In this document: one piece after another, positions 16,202-23,568 of the stretch
Layout: each line of letters starts with the position of its first letter
Position numbering within the stretch: the stretch's first letter is position 1
Origin: Pseudoduganella umbonata
GTDB taxonomy: Bacteria > Pseudomonadota > Gammaproteobacteria > Burkholderiales > Burkholderiaceae_D
Direction: 5' to 3'
Length of the DNA stretch: 64,000 nucleotides
Assembly: GCF_014192225.1 (NCBI RefSeq)
Contig: NZ_JACHXS010000014.1
Location: 124,001-188,000 of the forward strand
Made by a program: the position numbers and the translations under genes
Notes under the pieces: model-generated
What the model was told of the DNA's origin: nothing
The model's database searches: none
The model's input: the letters and a program-made list of their open reading frames with translations, nothing else

Positions 16202-17467
16202 TTAGAACAGGCTCAACTGCCCTGCCGCCTCGGCCCGCCGCGCCTTTGCGCCCTGCGGCGGCACCACCAGCGGCGCCCTGAACTGCGTGCAGTCGAGCCG
16301 CCTGAACCGGCTGCCACGGCCCGCCATGCCGCAGCGCTGGATGGACTTTTCCACGCGCTGGCGAATCAGGTCCGCCCACAGGCCCTGGCCACCCATCCGC
16401 GTGTCGAACGATGCGTCGTAATCCTTGCCGCCGTGGATCTCCCGCACGCGGTTCATCACGCGCTGGGCGCGGTCCGGGAAATGCGCTTCCAGCCAGTCCT
16501 TGAACAGCGGATTGACTTCCCATGGCAGGCGCAGCACCACGTAGCTGGCCTGGATCGCGCCGGCATCGAAAGCGGCCTCGATCACTTTCTCGATCTCCGG
16601 TTCCGTGACGAACGGAATGATCGGCGCGACCGACACGCCGACCGGGATGCCTGCTTCGGTCAGCGTGCGGATCGCGCGCAGCCGGCGCTCCGGTGCCGCG
16701 GCGCGCGGTTCCAGCGTGCGCGCGATCTTCGGGTCGAGCGTGGTCAGCGTGATCGATGCAGCCGCCAGCCCCTGTGCCGCCATTGGCGCGAGAATGTCGA
16801 TATCGCGCTCGATCAGTGCCGATTTCGTGATCAGCCCGACCGGATGCCGGCATTCCTGCAACACCTCGAGCACGCGCCGGGTGAGCTTCAGTTCGCGCTC
16901 GATCGGCTGGTAGGCATCGGTATTCACGCCCAGCGCGATCGGCTCCACCGCATAACCGGGTTTCGCCAGTTCGCTGCGCAGCAAGTCGGGCGCGTTCATC
17001 TTTGCATACAGCTTGCTCTCGAAATCGAGCCCCGGCGACAGGCCCAGGTAGCTGTGCGTGGGCCGCGCGAAACAGTAGATGCAGCCATGTTCGCAGCCGC
17101 GGTATGGGTTCAGCGACACGCCGAACGGAATATCGGGCGACTGGTTGCGCGACAGGATCGATTTGGCCGTTTCCTCGGTGACATGGGTGCGCCACACGCG
17201 CGCTTCCTCTTCCTCGCGCAGCCAGCCGTCGTCGAACGTTTCGCGCACGTCCACCTCGTAGCGGCCCTGCACGTTCGCGACGGCGCCGCGCCCTTTCAGC
17301 GCCTTCAGCGAACGGGGCATCAGCATGACCTGTCCGGCCTGGGGATCGAATTCCCTGGTGAATTCATTCGCCGGGAAGTCGTTATCGGGGAAATCGTTCC
17401 TGGTGAAGTCGTTCCTGGTGAAGTCGTTCCTGGTAAAGCTCTTCGTGGTGAAGTTGTCTCGGTGCAT
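16202..17467 (-). CDS. PA0069-family radical SAM protein with N-terminal FTRND repeats
   Basis: A 421-residue radical SAM protein related to the PA0069/Rv2578c group and more distantly to spore photoproduct lyase. The Fe-S/SAM motif is CEHGCIYC (CxxxCxxC), and the core includes NPYRGC and a C-terminal QLSLF. The reaction of this family is not established. The first about 40 residues are odd: five-residue units FTRND (three times), FPDND and FPANE, encoded by a 15-bp repeat. The start at 17467 is supported by a GGAG site seven bases upstream; homologues usually begin near KGRGAVAN, so a later start at one of the Met residues around 48-50 is an alternative. The promoter carries a LexA box, implying SOS control. 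Confidence 0.88.
   Translation of the reverse strand: MHRDNFTTKSFTRNDFTRNDFTRNDFPDNDFPANEFTREFDPQAGQVMLMPRSLKALKGRGAVANVQGRYEVDVRETFDDGWLREEEEARVWRTHVTEETAKSILSRNQSPDIPFGVSLNPYRGCEHGCIYCFARPTHSYLGLSPGLDFESKLYAKMNAPDLLRSELAKPGYAVEPIALGVNTDAYQPIERELKLTRRVLEVLQECRHPVGLITKSALIERDIDILAPMAAQGLAAASITLTTLDPKIARTLEPRAAAPERRLRAIRTLTEAGIPVGVSVAPIIPFVTEPEIEKVIEAAFDAGAIQASYVVLRLPWEVNPLFKDWLEAHFPDRAQRVMNRVREIHGGKDYDASFDTRMGGQGLWADLIRQRVEKSIQRCGMAGRGSRFRRLDCTQFRAPLVVPPQGAKARRAEAAGQLSLF
17348..17437 (-). repeat. 15-bp in-frame minisatellite in the radical SAM gene
   Basis: Six 15-bp units encode residues 11-40 of the radical SAM protein. The three central units (FTRND) are nearly identical at the DNA level (GGTGAAGTCGTTCCT on the plus strand) and the outer ones have diverged. 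Because the unit is a multiple of three, gain or loss of copies would change the length of the N-terminal tail without breaking the frame. Confidence 0.85.
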
Positions 17468-17491
17468 GGCCGCTCCAGAGTTTCGCTATGA

Positions 17492-17507
17492 CTGTATGTA
17501 TATACAG
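17492..17507. promoter_or_regulatory. LexA (SOS) box
   Basis: CTGTATGTATATACAG fits the CTGT-N8-ACAG LexA consensus exactly, with the AT-rich alternating centre typical of strong sites. It is 25 nt upstream of the radical SAM start codon and covers that gene's predicted -10 box. It is also 117 nt upstream of the divergent DUF2760/Hsp70 operon. Confidence 0.85.
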
Positions 17508-17527
17508 TATTCTAGGCCGATCTTCAA
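17499..17527 (-). promoter_or_regulatory. Promoter of the radical SAM gene
   Basis: On the minus strand a TTGAAG -35 box (17527-17522), a 17-bp spacer and a TATATA -10 box (17504-17499) form a good sigma-70 promoter. The -10 lies in the middle of the LexA box, so bound LexA would block RNA polymerase. Confidence 0.7.
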
Positions 17528-17567
17528 GGGCATGCAACCGCTACATGCACCTTGGCAGTTCGCCAAC

Positions 17568-17576
17568 TGGTATGAT
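17568..17576 (+). promoter_or_regulatory. Extended -10 promoter of the DUF2760/Hsp70 operon
   Basis: TGGTATGAT is an extended -10 element (TGnTATnAT) 49 nt before the ATG of the DUF2760 gene. No well-placed -35 is seen, which is common with extended -10 promoters. No sigma-32-type heat-shock promoter was recognised by eye. Confidence 0.5.
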
Positions 17577-17624
17577 TCGCAATTGCCTGTCCGGAGCGAC
17601 CCGGACCCACCATCCATAAGCAAT

Positions 17625-18212
17625 ATGACTACCAAAAATCCGTCCTTCCTGGCCAGGATCCCGCTTGCCTTCAGCGCTTTCTTCAAGACGCTGGGCGACG
17701 CCGAATTCGCCGGCCGTTACCAGAACGACCAGATCGGCCCGGTTGCCGCGCCACCGGCTCCCGCACCGGCTCCTGCTCCAGCACCCGCCCCTGCCCCGGT
17801 TTCCGCGCCGGTCGCACCGCCGCTGCGCGAAGCAACCCCCGATGCGGCCCTGCAATTGCTGTCGCTGCTGCAGCGCGAAGCGCGCCTGATCGATTTCACG
17901 CAGGAAAACCTGGCCGGCTATTCGGATGCCGACATCGGCGCCGCGGCCCGCGTGGTGCACGAAGGCTGCAGCAAGGTACTCAAGGAACACTTCACGATCG
18001 AGCCGGCGCGCACCGAAGCCGAAGGCAGCCGCGTGACGCTGGAAGAAGGCTTCGATGCGGGCGCCGTGCGCCTGACCGGCAACGTGGTCGGCAAGCCCCC
18101 GTTCAAGGGTACGCTGAGCCACCGCGGCTGGCGTGCCACGGCGGTGCGCCTGCCGAAGCTGGCCGAGGCCCACGATGCGAAGATCCTGGCACCGGCGGAG
18201 GTGGAACTGTGA
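17625..18212 (+). CDS. DUF2760 domain protein, first gene of an Hsp70 operon
   Basis: A 195-residue protein with no known biochemical role. Residues 1-35 are a moderately hydrophobic N terminus, residues about 40-65 are an Ala/Pro linker (PAPAPAPAPAPA), and the remaining 120 residues form the DUF2760 domain (ALQLLSLLQREARLIDFTQEN...LSHRGWRATAVRLP). The ATG at 17625 is the only one in frame close to the domain. The stop overlaps the GTG start of the Hsp70-like gene by 3 nt, so translation is probably coupled, and the protein is likely to work with the two Hsp70 proteins as a co-chaperone, adaptor or substrate. This functional link is inference from the gene order. Confidence 0.85.
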   Translation: MTTKNPSFLARIPLAFSAFFKTLGDAEFAGRYQNDQIGPVAAPPAPAPAPAPAPAPAPVSAPVAPPLREATPDAALQLLSLLQREARLIDFTQENLAGYSDADIGAAARVVHEGCSKVLKEHFTIEPARTEAEGSRVTLEEGFDAGAVRLTGNVVGKPPFKGTLSHRGWRATAVRLPKLAEAHDAKILAPAEVEL

Positions 18213-20071
18213 GCGGCGAAAACAACGCGCCACGTTTTGCGATCGGCATCGACCTGGGCACCACGCACAGCGCGCTGTCGTATGTGGACCTGGCTGCCAG
18301 CGATGGCGAAAAGACCCAGCAAACCGTACTGGGCGTGCCGCAGCTGACGGCGCCCGGCACGGTCGAAGAGCTGCCGCTGCTGCCGTCTTTCCTGTACCTG
18401 CCGCATCCGGATGAAGTGCCGCCCGGCGAGCTCGCGCTGCCATGGAGCACCGAGGGGGAGACTTCGGTCGCCGGCGAAATGGCGCGCAGCCGCGGTGCCA
18501 CCACGCCGATCCGCCTCGTGTCGAGCGCGAAGAGCTGGCTGTGCCACCCCGGCGTGGACCGCCGCGCCGCGATCCTGCCGAACGACGCGCCGGAAGAAGT
18601 CGCGCGCGTCTCGCCGCTGGAAGCGTCCACCCGCTACCTGTCCCACCTGCGCCAGGCGTGGAATGCCGCGCACCCGGATGCGCCGTTCGGCGAACAGGCC
18701 GTGACGGTGACGATTCCCGCCTCCTTCGACCCGGCCGCGCGCGAGCTGACCGCCGAGGCGGCCCGGGCCGCGGGCTATGATGCCGTGACCCTGCTGGAAG
18801 AACCGCAGGCCGCGCTGTACAGCTGGATCCAGGGCAGCGAAGGCCGCTGGCGCAAGGAAGTCAAGCCCGGCGACATCATCCTCGTCGTCGACGTGGGCGG
18901 CGGCACCAGCGACTTTTCGCTGATCGCCATCGCCGAGCGCGACGGCGTGCTGGAACCGCACCGCGTGGCCGTGGGCGACCACATCCTGCTGGGCGGCGAC
19001 AACATGGACCTGGCGCTGGCCCACCTGGTGGCGCGCAAGCTGTCCGCGAACGGCACGCAGCTCGACCCGTGGCAACTGCGCGCGCTGACCTACGGCTGCC
19101 GCGCCGCCAAGGAAAACCTGCTGGCCGACGCCAGCGCCGACAGCTGGCCGATCGTGGTGCCGAGCCGCGGCTCGAAGCTGATCGGCGGCTCGATCCGCAC
19201 CGAGCTGACCCGCGATGAAGTGACGACGTTCATCACCGACGGCTTCTTCCCGAAAGTGGAAGCGACCGCCCGCCCGGCCGTGCGCACCCGCGCCGGCCTG
19301 ACGCAACTGGGCCTGCCGTATGCGCAGGATGCGGCGATCACGCGCCACCTGGCCGCCTTCCTGGGCCGCCAGAAGGGTGCGACGGCCGACGTCCCCGGCT
19401 TCGCCGAGCGCCAGAACCCGGACCATTCGTTCCTGCACCCGAGCGCCGTGCTGTTCAACGGCGGCGTGTTCAAGTCGGCGCTGCTGGCCCAGCGCGTGAT
19501 GGACACCATCAACGACTGGCTGTACATGGAAGGCGCCGAAGCCGCGCGCATGCTGGGCGGCGCGGACCTGGACCTGGCCGTCGCCCGCGGCGCGGCGTAC
19601 TACAGCTACGTGCGGCGCGGCACCGGCGTGCGCATCCGCGGCGGCACGGCCCGTTCGTACTACGTGGCCGTGGAATCGTCGATGCCGGCCATTCCCGGCA
19701 TGGAACCGCCAATCCAGGCGCTGTGCGTGGCGCCGTTCGGCATGGAAGAAGGCAGCGAGCTGGAATTGCCGGGGCAGGAATTCGGCCTCGTCGTCGGCGA
19801 GCCGGTGCAGTTCCGCTTCTTCGGTTCCTCCACCCGCCGGCAGGACACGATCGGCACCGTGCTCGATTTCTGGGCACCGGACGAACTGGTGGAGCTGAAC
19901 GAGATCCAGGCCGAGCTGTCGCCGGAAGGCCGCCGGCCGGGCGACGTGGTGCAGGTGCGCCTGCATGCGCACGCCACCGAGGCGGGCACGCTGGAACTGC
20001 TGGCGGTGGCCGATGACGGCCAGCGCTGGAAAGTGGAATTCGACGTGCGGGGCACCGCCGAGGGGCAATGA
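18209..20071 (+). CDS. Non-canonical Hsp70-family protein
   Basis: A 620-residue Hsp70/actin-fold ATPase. The phosphate-1 loop is GIDLGTTHSALSYV near residue 13, the phosphate-2 loop VVDVGGGTSDFSLI is near 225, and GGDNMDLALAHL follows. It differs from DnaK: insertions between these motifs, and a C-terminal part (after about residue 470) that is not a recognisable peptide-binding domain with lid. The start is a GTG overlapping the upstream stop (GTGA), and its own stop overlaps the next ATG (ATGA). It shares many motifs with the downstream 941-residue protein (SAKSWL, HPGVDR, LLEEPQAALY), suggesting duplication within the operon. Clients are unknown. Confidence 0.88.
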   Translation: MSGENNAPRFAIGIDLGTTHSALSYVDLAASDGEKTQQTVLGVPQLTAPGTVEELPLLPSFLYLPHPDEVPPGELALPWSTEGETSVAGEMARSRGATTPIRLVSSAKSWLCHPGVDRRAAILPNDAPEEVARVSPLEASTRYLSHLRQAWNAAHPDAPFGEQAVTVTIPASFDPAARELTAEAARAAGYDAVTLLEEPQAALYSWIQGSEGRWRKEVKPGDIILVVDVGGGTSDFSLIAIAERDGVLEPHRVAVGDHILLGGDNMDLALAHLVARKLSANGTQLDPWQLRALTYGCRAAKENLLADASADSWPIVVPSRGSKLIGGSIRTELTRDEVTTFITDGFFPKVEATARPAVRTRAGLTQLGLPYAQDAAITRHLAAFLGRQKGATADVPGFAERQNPDHSFLHPSAVLFNGGVFKSALLAQRVMDTINDWLYMEGAEAARMLGGADLDLAVARGAAYYSYVRRGTGVRIRGGTARSYYVAVESSMPAIPGMEPPIQALCVAPFGMEEGSELELPGQEFGLVVGEPVQFRFFGSSTRRQDTIGTVLDFWAPDELVELNEIQAELSPEGRRPGDVVQVRLHAHATEAGTLELLAVADDGQRWKVEFDVRGTAEGQ

Positions 20072-22893
20072 CACCTTACCTGGTCAGCATCGACCTCGGC
20101 ACCACCAATACGGTGCTGGCCTACGCCGCGCCCGGCGCCAGCGAAGTGCAACTGCTCGATATCGACCAGCTGACCGCGCCGGGCGAAGTGCACGGCGCGC
20201 TGCTGCTGCCGTCGAGCCGCTATCACCCCGCCGAAGGCGAACTGGGTCCGGCCGAACTGCAGCTGCCATGGCTGCAGGCCGACGTGGCCGGCGTCGAGCG
20301 GTTCGTGGTCGGGCGCCTGGCCCGCACGCTCGGCGCGCAGGTCACGGGGCGCTATGTGGCCAGCGCGAAAAGCTGGCTGTCGCACCCGGGCGTCGACCGC
20401 ACGGCGCCGATCCTGCCATGGGGCGCTCCCGACGGAGTGCCGAAAGTTTCCCCGGTGGCCGCCAGCGCCAGCTACCTGGCGCACCTGCGCGGCGCCTGGA
20501 ATGCCCGTTTCCCCGATCATTTGCTGGAAGACCAGCGCATCGTGCTGACGGTCCCCGCATCGTTTGACGAAGGTGCGCGCGCGCTGACGCTGGAGGCGGC
20601 CAAGCTGGCCGGCCTGCATGGCGTGCGCCTGCTGGAGGAGCCGCAGGCGGCGCTGTACGACTGGCTGTACCGCCACCGCGCCACGCTGGCCGCCGAACTG
20701 GCGGACACGCGGCTGGCACTGGTGGCCGACGTGGGCGGCGGCACCACCGATTTCTCGCTGGTGCAGGTCCGGGTAGCGAACGGCGAGCCGGTGCTGGAAC
20801 GGATCGGCGTGGGCAACCACCTGATCCTCGGCGGCGACAACATGGACCTGGCCCTGGCGCACCTGGCCGAATCGCGCCTGGCGCCGCCGGACAGCCAGCA
20901 GCGGCTGTCCGCGGGACGGCTGGCGCAGCTGACGGAACGCTGCCGCGCTGCGAAGGAGCAGTTGCTGGCGGCGGGCGGTCCGGAACAGGCCAACGTCACG
21001 CTGCTCGGCAGCGGTTCGAAGCTGATCGGCGGCAGCCGCTCGGTGACGCTGACCCGGGCCGACGTGGCGCAGATCGTCGTCGAAGGCTTTTTCCCGCTGA
21101 ACCAGGAGCAGGCCGATGCGCGCCGCGCGCGTGGCGCCATCGTCGAGTTCGGGCTGCCGTATGCCAGCGATGCCGCCGTCACGCGGCATCTCGCCAGCTT
21201 CCTGCGCCAGCATGGGCAGGCCGCGCGGGCCGCGCTGGGCATTGCCGACGACACCACGTTCCCGGTGCCGGACACGCTGCTGCTGAACGGCGGCGTGTTC
21301 CGTGCCGATGCGCTGGCGCAGCGGCTGGCCGCCACGCTGGACGGCTGGCGCGGCCTGCAGCAACTGGGGCCGGTCAAGGTACTGCACAACGACAACCCGG
21401 ACGTGGCCGTGGCGCGCGGCGGTGTCGCGTATTCGCTGTCGCGGCAGGGCATGGCGCCGTCGATTGCCGGCGGTTCCGCGCGCGCCTACTACCTGCTGCT
21501 CGATGCGGACAAGGCGCCGGGCGTGAAGCGCCGCGCCGTCTGCATCCTGCCGCGCGGCGCCCAGCCGGGCAGCGAGGTGACGCTGGCCGACCGCACGTTC
21601 GGCCTGCGCGTCGGCCGCCCGGTGCGCTTTCACCTGGTCTCCACCGTGACCGACCTGCGCCACGGCGCCGGCGACCTGGCCGACCTCGATCCGGCCGACT
21701 ACGTGGCGCTGCCGGCGATCTCCACGGTGCTGAAGACCGACGACACGAAGATGCCGAAGGAGATCCCCGTGCGGCTGGCGGCGGCGCTGTCCGAAGTCGG
21801 CACGCTGGAAGTGCATTGCGTGGAAGCGGCGAGCGGCCGGCGCTGGCTGCTGGAGTTCCAGCTGCGCGGCGAGGAGGAGCAGGCGGCGGAGCCGCAGGAC
21901 AACGCGCCGCCGCCGCGCTTCGCCGATGCCGTCGAGAAGATCGAGCGCATCTTCGGCGCCCGCGTGCTGCCGGTGGAGAGCAAGGACGTACGCCAGTTGC
22001 GCGGCCAGCTCGAGCAACTGCTGGGCAGCCGCGAGCGCTGGCCGACCGCGCTGCTACGGCACCTGTTCGATGCGCTGATGGCGCGCGCCAAGGGCCGGCG
22101 CCGTTCGGCCGAGCACGAGCGCGTGTGGCTCAACCTGGCCGGCTGGTGCCTGCGGCCGGGCTTCGGCGCGCCGCTGGACGACTGGCGCATCGGCCAGCTG
22201 TGGGCGCTGTTCGGCAGCGGCGCCCAGTATTTCAAGGACAGCCAGGTGCGCGCCGAATGGTGGACGCTGTGGCGCCGCGTGGCCGGCGGCCTGTCCACCG
22301 ACATGCAGCTGCGCCTGCTGGACGACTTCGCGTTCAACCTGCAGGCCACTGCCGCCGAGCGGGGTACCCGTCCCGCCACACTGGTCGACGGCAGCGAGGA
22401 AGACATGCTGCGCCTCGGCGCTTCGCTGGAACGCATCCCGGCCGCCTACAAGGCGGAGATCGGCGACTGGATGGTAGGCACGATCGGCAAGCTGCCCGCA
22501 TCGGGCCCGAAATTCGACGCGAAGGCGGCCGCCAGCTTTACCCGCTACCTGTGGGCGCTGGGCCGGGTGGGCGCACGCAAGCCGTTCCATGGCAGCGCAC
22601 ACGAAGTGGCGCCGGTGGCGTCGGTGGAAGGCTGGCTGGGCGCGATCCTGAAACTGGACTGGAAGAAGATCGAGCCGGCCGGCTTCGCCGCCGCGCACCT
22701 GGCGCGCATGACCGGCGACCGGTCGCGCGACATCAATCCCGCCCTGCGCGAGGAAATACTGCGCCGGCTGACCGGCGTGGGCGCACCGCCGACGTGGAGC
22801 GCGATGGTGCGCGACGTCGTCGAACTGGACCAGGCCAGCGAGCAGCGCATGTTCGGCGACGCGCTGCCGCCGGGGCTGAAGCTGATCAGCTGA
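20068..22893 (+). CDS. Large Hsp70-family protein with C-terminal DUF3731-type extension
   Basis: A 941-residue protein. The N-terminal about 590 residues are an Hsp70-like ATPase paralogous to the upstream protein (SIDLGTTNTVLAYA, VADVGGGTTDFSLV, GGDNMDLALAHL). The remaining about 350 residues (from about AVEKIERIFG) form a helical, Trp- and Arg-rich extension (RRRSAEHERVWLNLAGWCLRPGFG) that I associate with DUF3731. No signal peptide or membrane helix is seen, so it should be cytoplasmic. Its start overlaps the previous stop by 4 nt. The extension probably replaces the normal substrate-binding domain; what it binds is unknown. It is the last gene of the operon and is convergent with the DTW gene. 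Confidence 0.86.
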   Translation: MTPYLVSIDLGTTNTVLAYAAPGASEVQLLDIDQLTAPGEVHGALLLPSSRYHPAEGELGPAELQLPWLQADVAGVERFVVGRLARTLGAQVTGRYVASAKSWLSHPGVDRTAPILPWGAPDGVPKVSPVAASASYLAHLRGAWNARFPDHLLEDQRIVLTVPASFDEGARALTLEAAKLAGLHGVRLLEEPQAALYDWLYRHRATLAAELADTRLALVADVGGGTTDFSLVQVRVANGEPVLERIGVGNHLILGGDNMDLALAHLAESRLAPPDSQQRLSAGRLAQLTERCRAAKEQLLAAGGPEQANVTLLGSGSKLIGGSRSVTLTRADVAQIVVEGFFPLNQEQADARRARGAIVEFGLPYASDAAVTRHLASFLRQHGQAARAALGIADDTTFPVPDTLLLNGGVFRADALAQRLAATLDGWRGLQQLGPVKVLHNDNPDVAVARGGVAYSLSRQGMAPSIAGGSARAYYLLLDADKAPGVKRRAVCILPRGAQPGSEVTLADRTFGLRVGRPVRFHLVSTVTDLRHGAGDLADLDPADYVALPAISTVLKTDDTKMPKEIPVRLAAALSEVGTLEVHCVEAASGRRWLLEFQLRGEEEQAAEPQDNAPPPRFADAVEKIERIFGARVLPVESKDVRQLRGQLEQLLGSRERWPTALLRHLFDALMARAKGRRRSAEHERVWLNLAGWCLRPGFGAPLDDWRIGQLWALFGSGAQYFKDSQVRAEWWTLWRRVAGGLSTDMQLRLLDDFAFNLQATAAERGTRPATLVDGSEEDMLRLGASLERIPAAYKAEIGDWMVGTIGKLPASGPKFDAKAAASFTRYLWALGRVGARKPFHGSAHEVAPVASVEGWLGAILKLDWKKIEPAGFAAAHLARMTGDRSRDINPALREEILRRLTGVGAPPTWSAMVRDVVELDQASEQRMFGDALPPGLKLIS

Positions 22894-22921
22894 AACTGAG
22901 CAGCTGAAACCGATCAGCTGA
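22884..22921. repeat. 14-bp tandem repeat spanning two convergent gene ends
   Basis: GATCAGCTGAAACT (22884-22897), GAGCAGCTGAAACC (22898-22911) and GATCAGCTGA (22912-22921) repeat in tandem. The first copy contains the Hsp70 stop codon and the last contains the stop codon of the opposing DTW gene, so both 3' ends derive from the same repeat. Confidence 0.85.
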
Positions 22922-23537
22922 CCTGTGCCAGCCCTGGCTGGCCGCGCTGCGCGGCCAGCATCTGCTGCTGGCCGACGAAGCCGTCGAACGCGTCGATCAG
23001 CGGCGCGAAGCGCGACGGGTCGCCTTCCAGCCGGGCCAGCGCATACGCCGTTGCCTCCAGCGTCGACAGCTGGCCCGGCGCGTGCGCCTTGCGGATCAGG
23101 TAATGCGAGGCCGGCACATCGTGCAACGCCAGCCGGGGCAGCGCCTGCAGCGCCGGGTTCAGGTACAGCATCTTGCGGCTCTTGCGCCACGTGGCGTCGA
23201 GCACGACCAGCAGCACCTGCTCCGCCTCTTCCGGCCGGTATGGCGGCGGCGCCGGAATGCCGAGCGAACGGTCGCCCGGCGTGTCGGGATACAGCAGCAC
23301 GGGCCGGCGCGGCCCGCTCAATCGTTCATCCAGGCTGTCGAAAGTCTCGCCGACGGCGAGCGTGCTGCCGGGCAGGCACAGGTGCAGCAGCCGCGCGCTG
23401 TTCTTGGCGTTCATGGTTTCCATCGGATGCTGCAGGATCAGCAACGCCGTGCGGCTGTCGACCGGGCGTATCCAGTGGCAGATGCAGGCACTGGCGGCAC
23501 GCAGGCAGGTGGGGCATTCGGCCCGTTTCTTCGTCAT
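22914..23537 (-). CDS. tapT: DTW-domain tRNA-uridine aminocarboxypropyltransferase
   Basis: A 207-residue DTW-domain enzyme. The family uses SAM to add a 3-amino-3-carboxypropyl group to uridine (acp3U) in the variable loop of tRNA (TapT/YfiP in E. coli). Visible features are an N-terminal zinc-type cluster (CPTCLRAASACICHW), the signature LDATWRKSRKML and a downstream LEATAYAL segment. The Met at 23537 is used because it directly precedes the conserved KKRAECPTC start. It lies 31 nt downstream of the chemoreceptor gene on the same strand. The family call is firm; the exact tRNA position is assumed from E. coli. Confidence 0.88.
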   Translation of the reverse strand: MTKKRAECPTCLRAASACICHWIRPVDSRTALLILQHPMETMNAKNSARLLHLCLPGSTLAVGETFDSLDERLSGPRRPVLLYPDTPGDRSLGIPAPPPYRPEEAEQVLLVVLDATWRKSRKMLYLNPALQALPRLALHDVPASHYLIRKAHAPGQLSTLEATAYALARLEGDPSRFAPLIDAFDGFVGQQQMLAAQRGQPGLAQVS

Positions 23538-23568
23538 CCGCGCATTGTAGCCGGGCTTGCAACCATCT

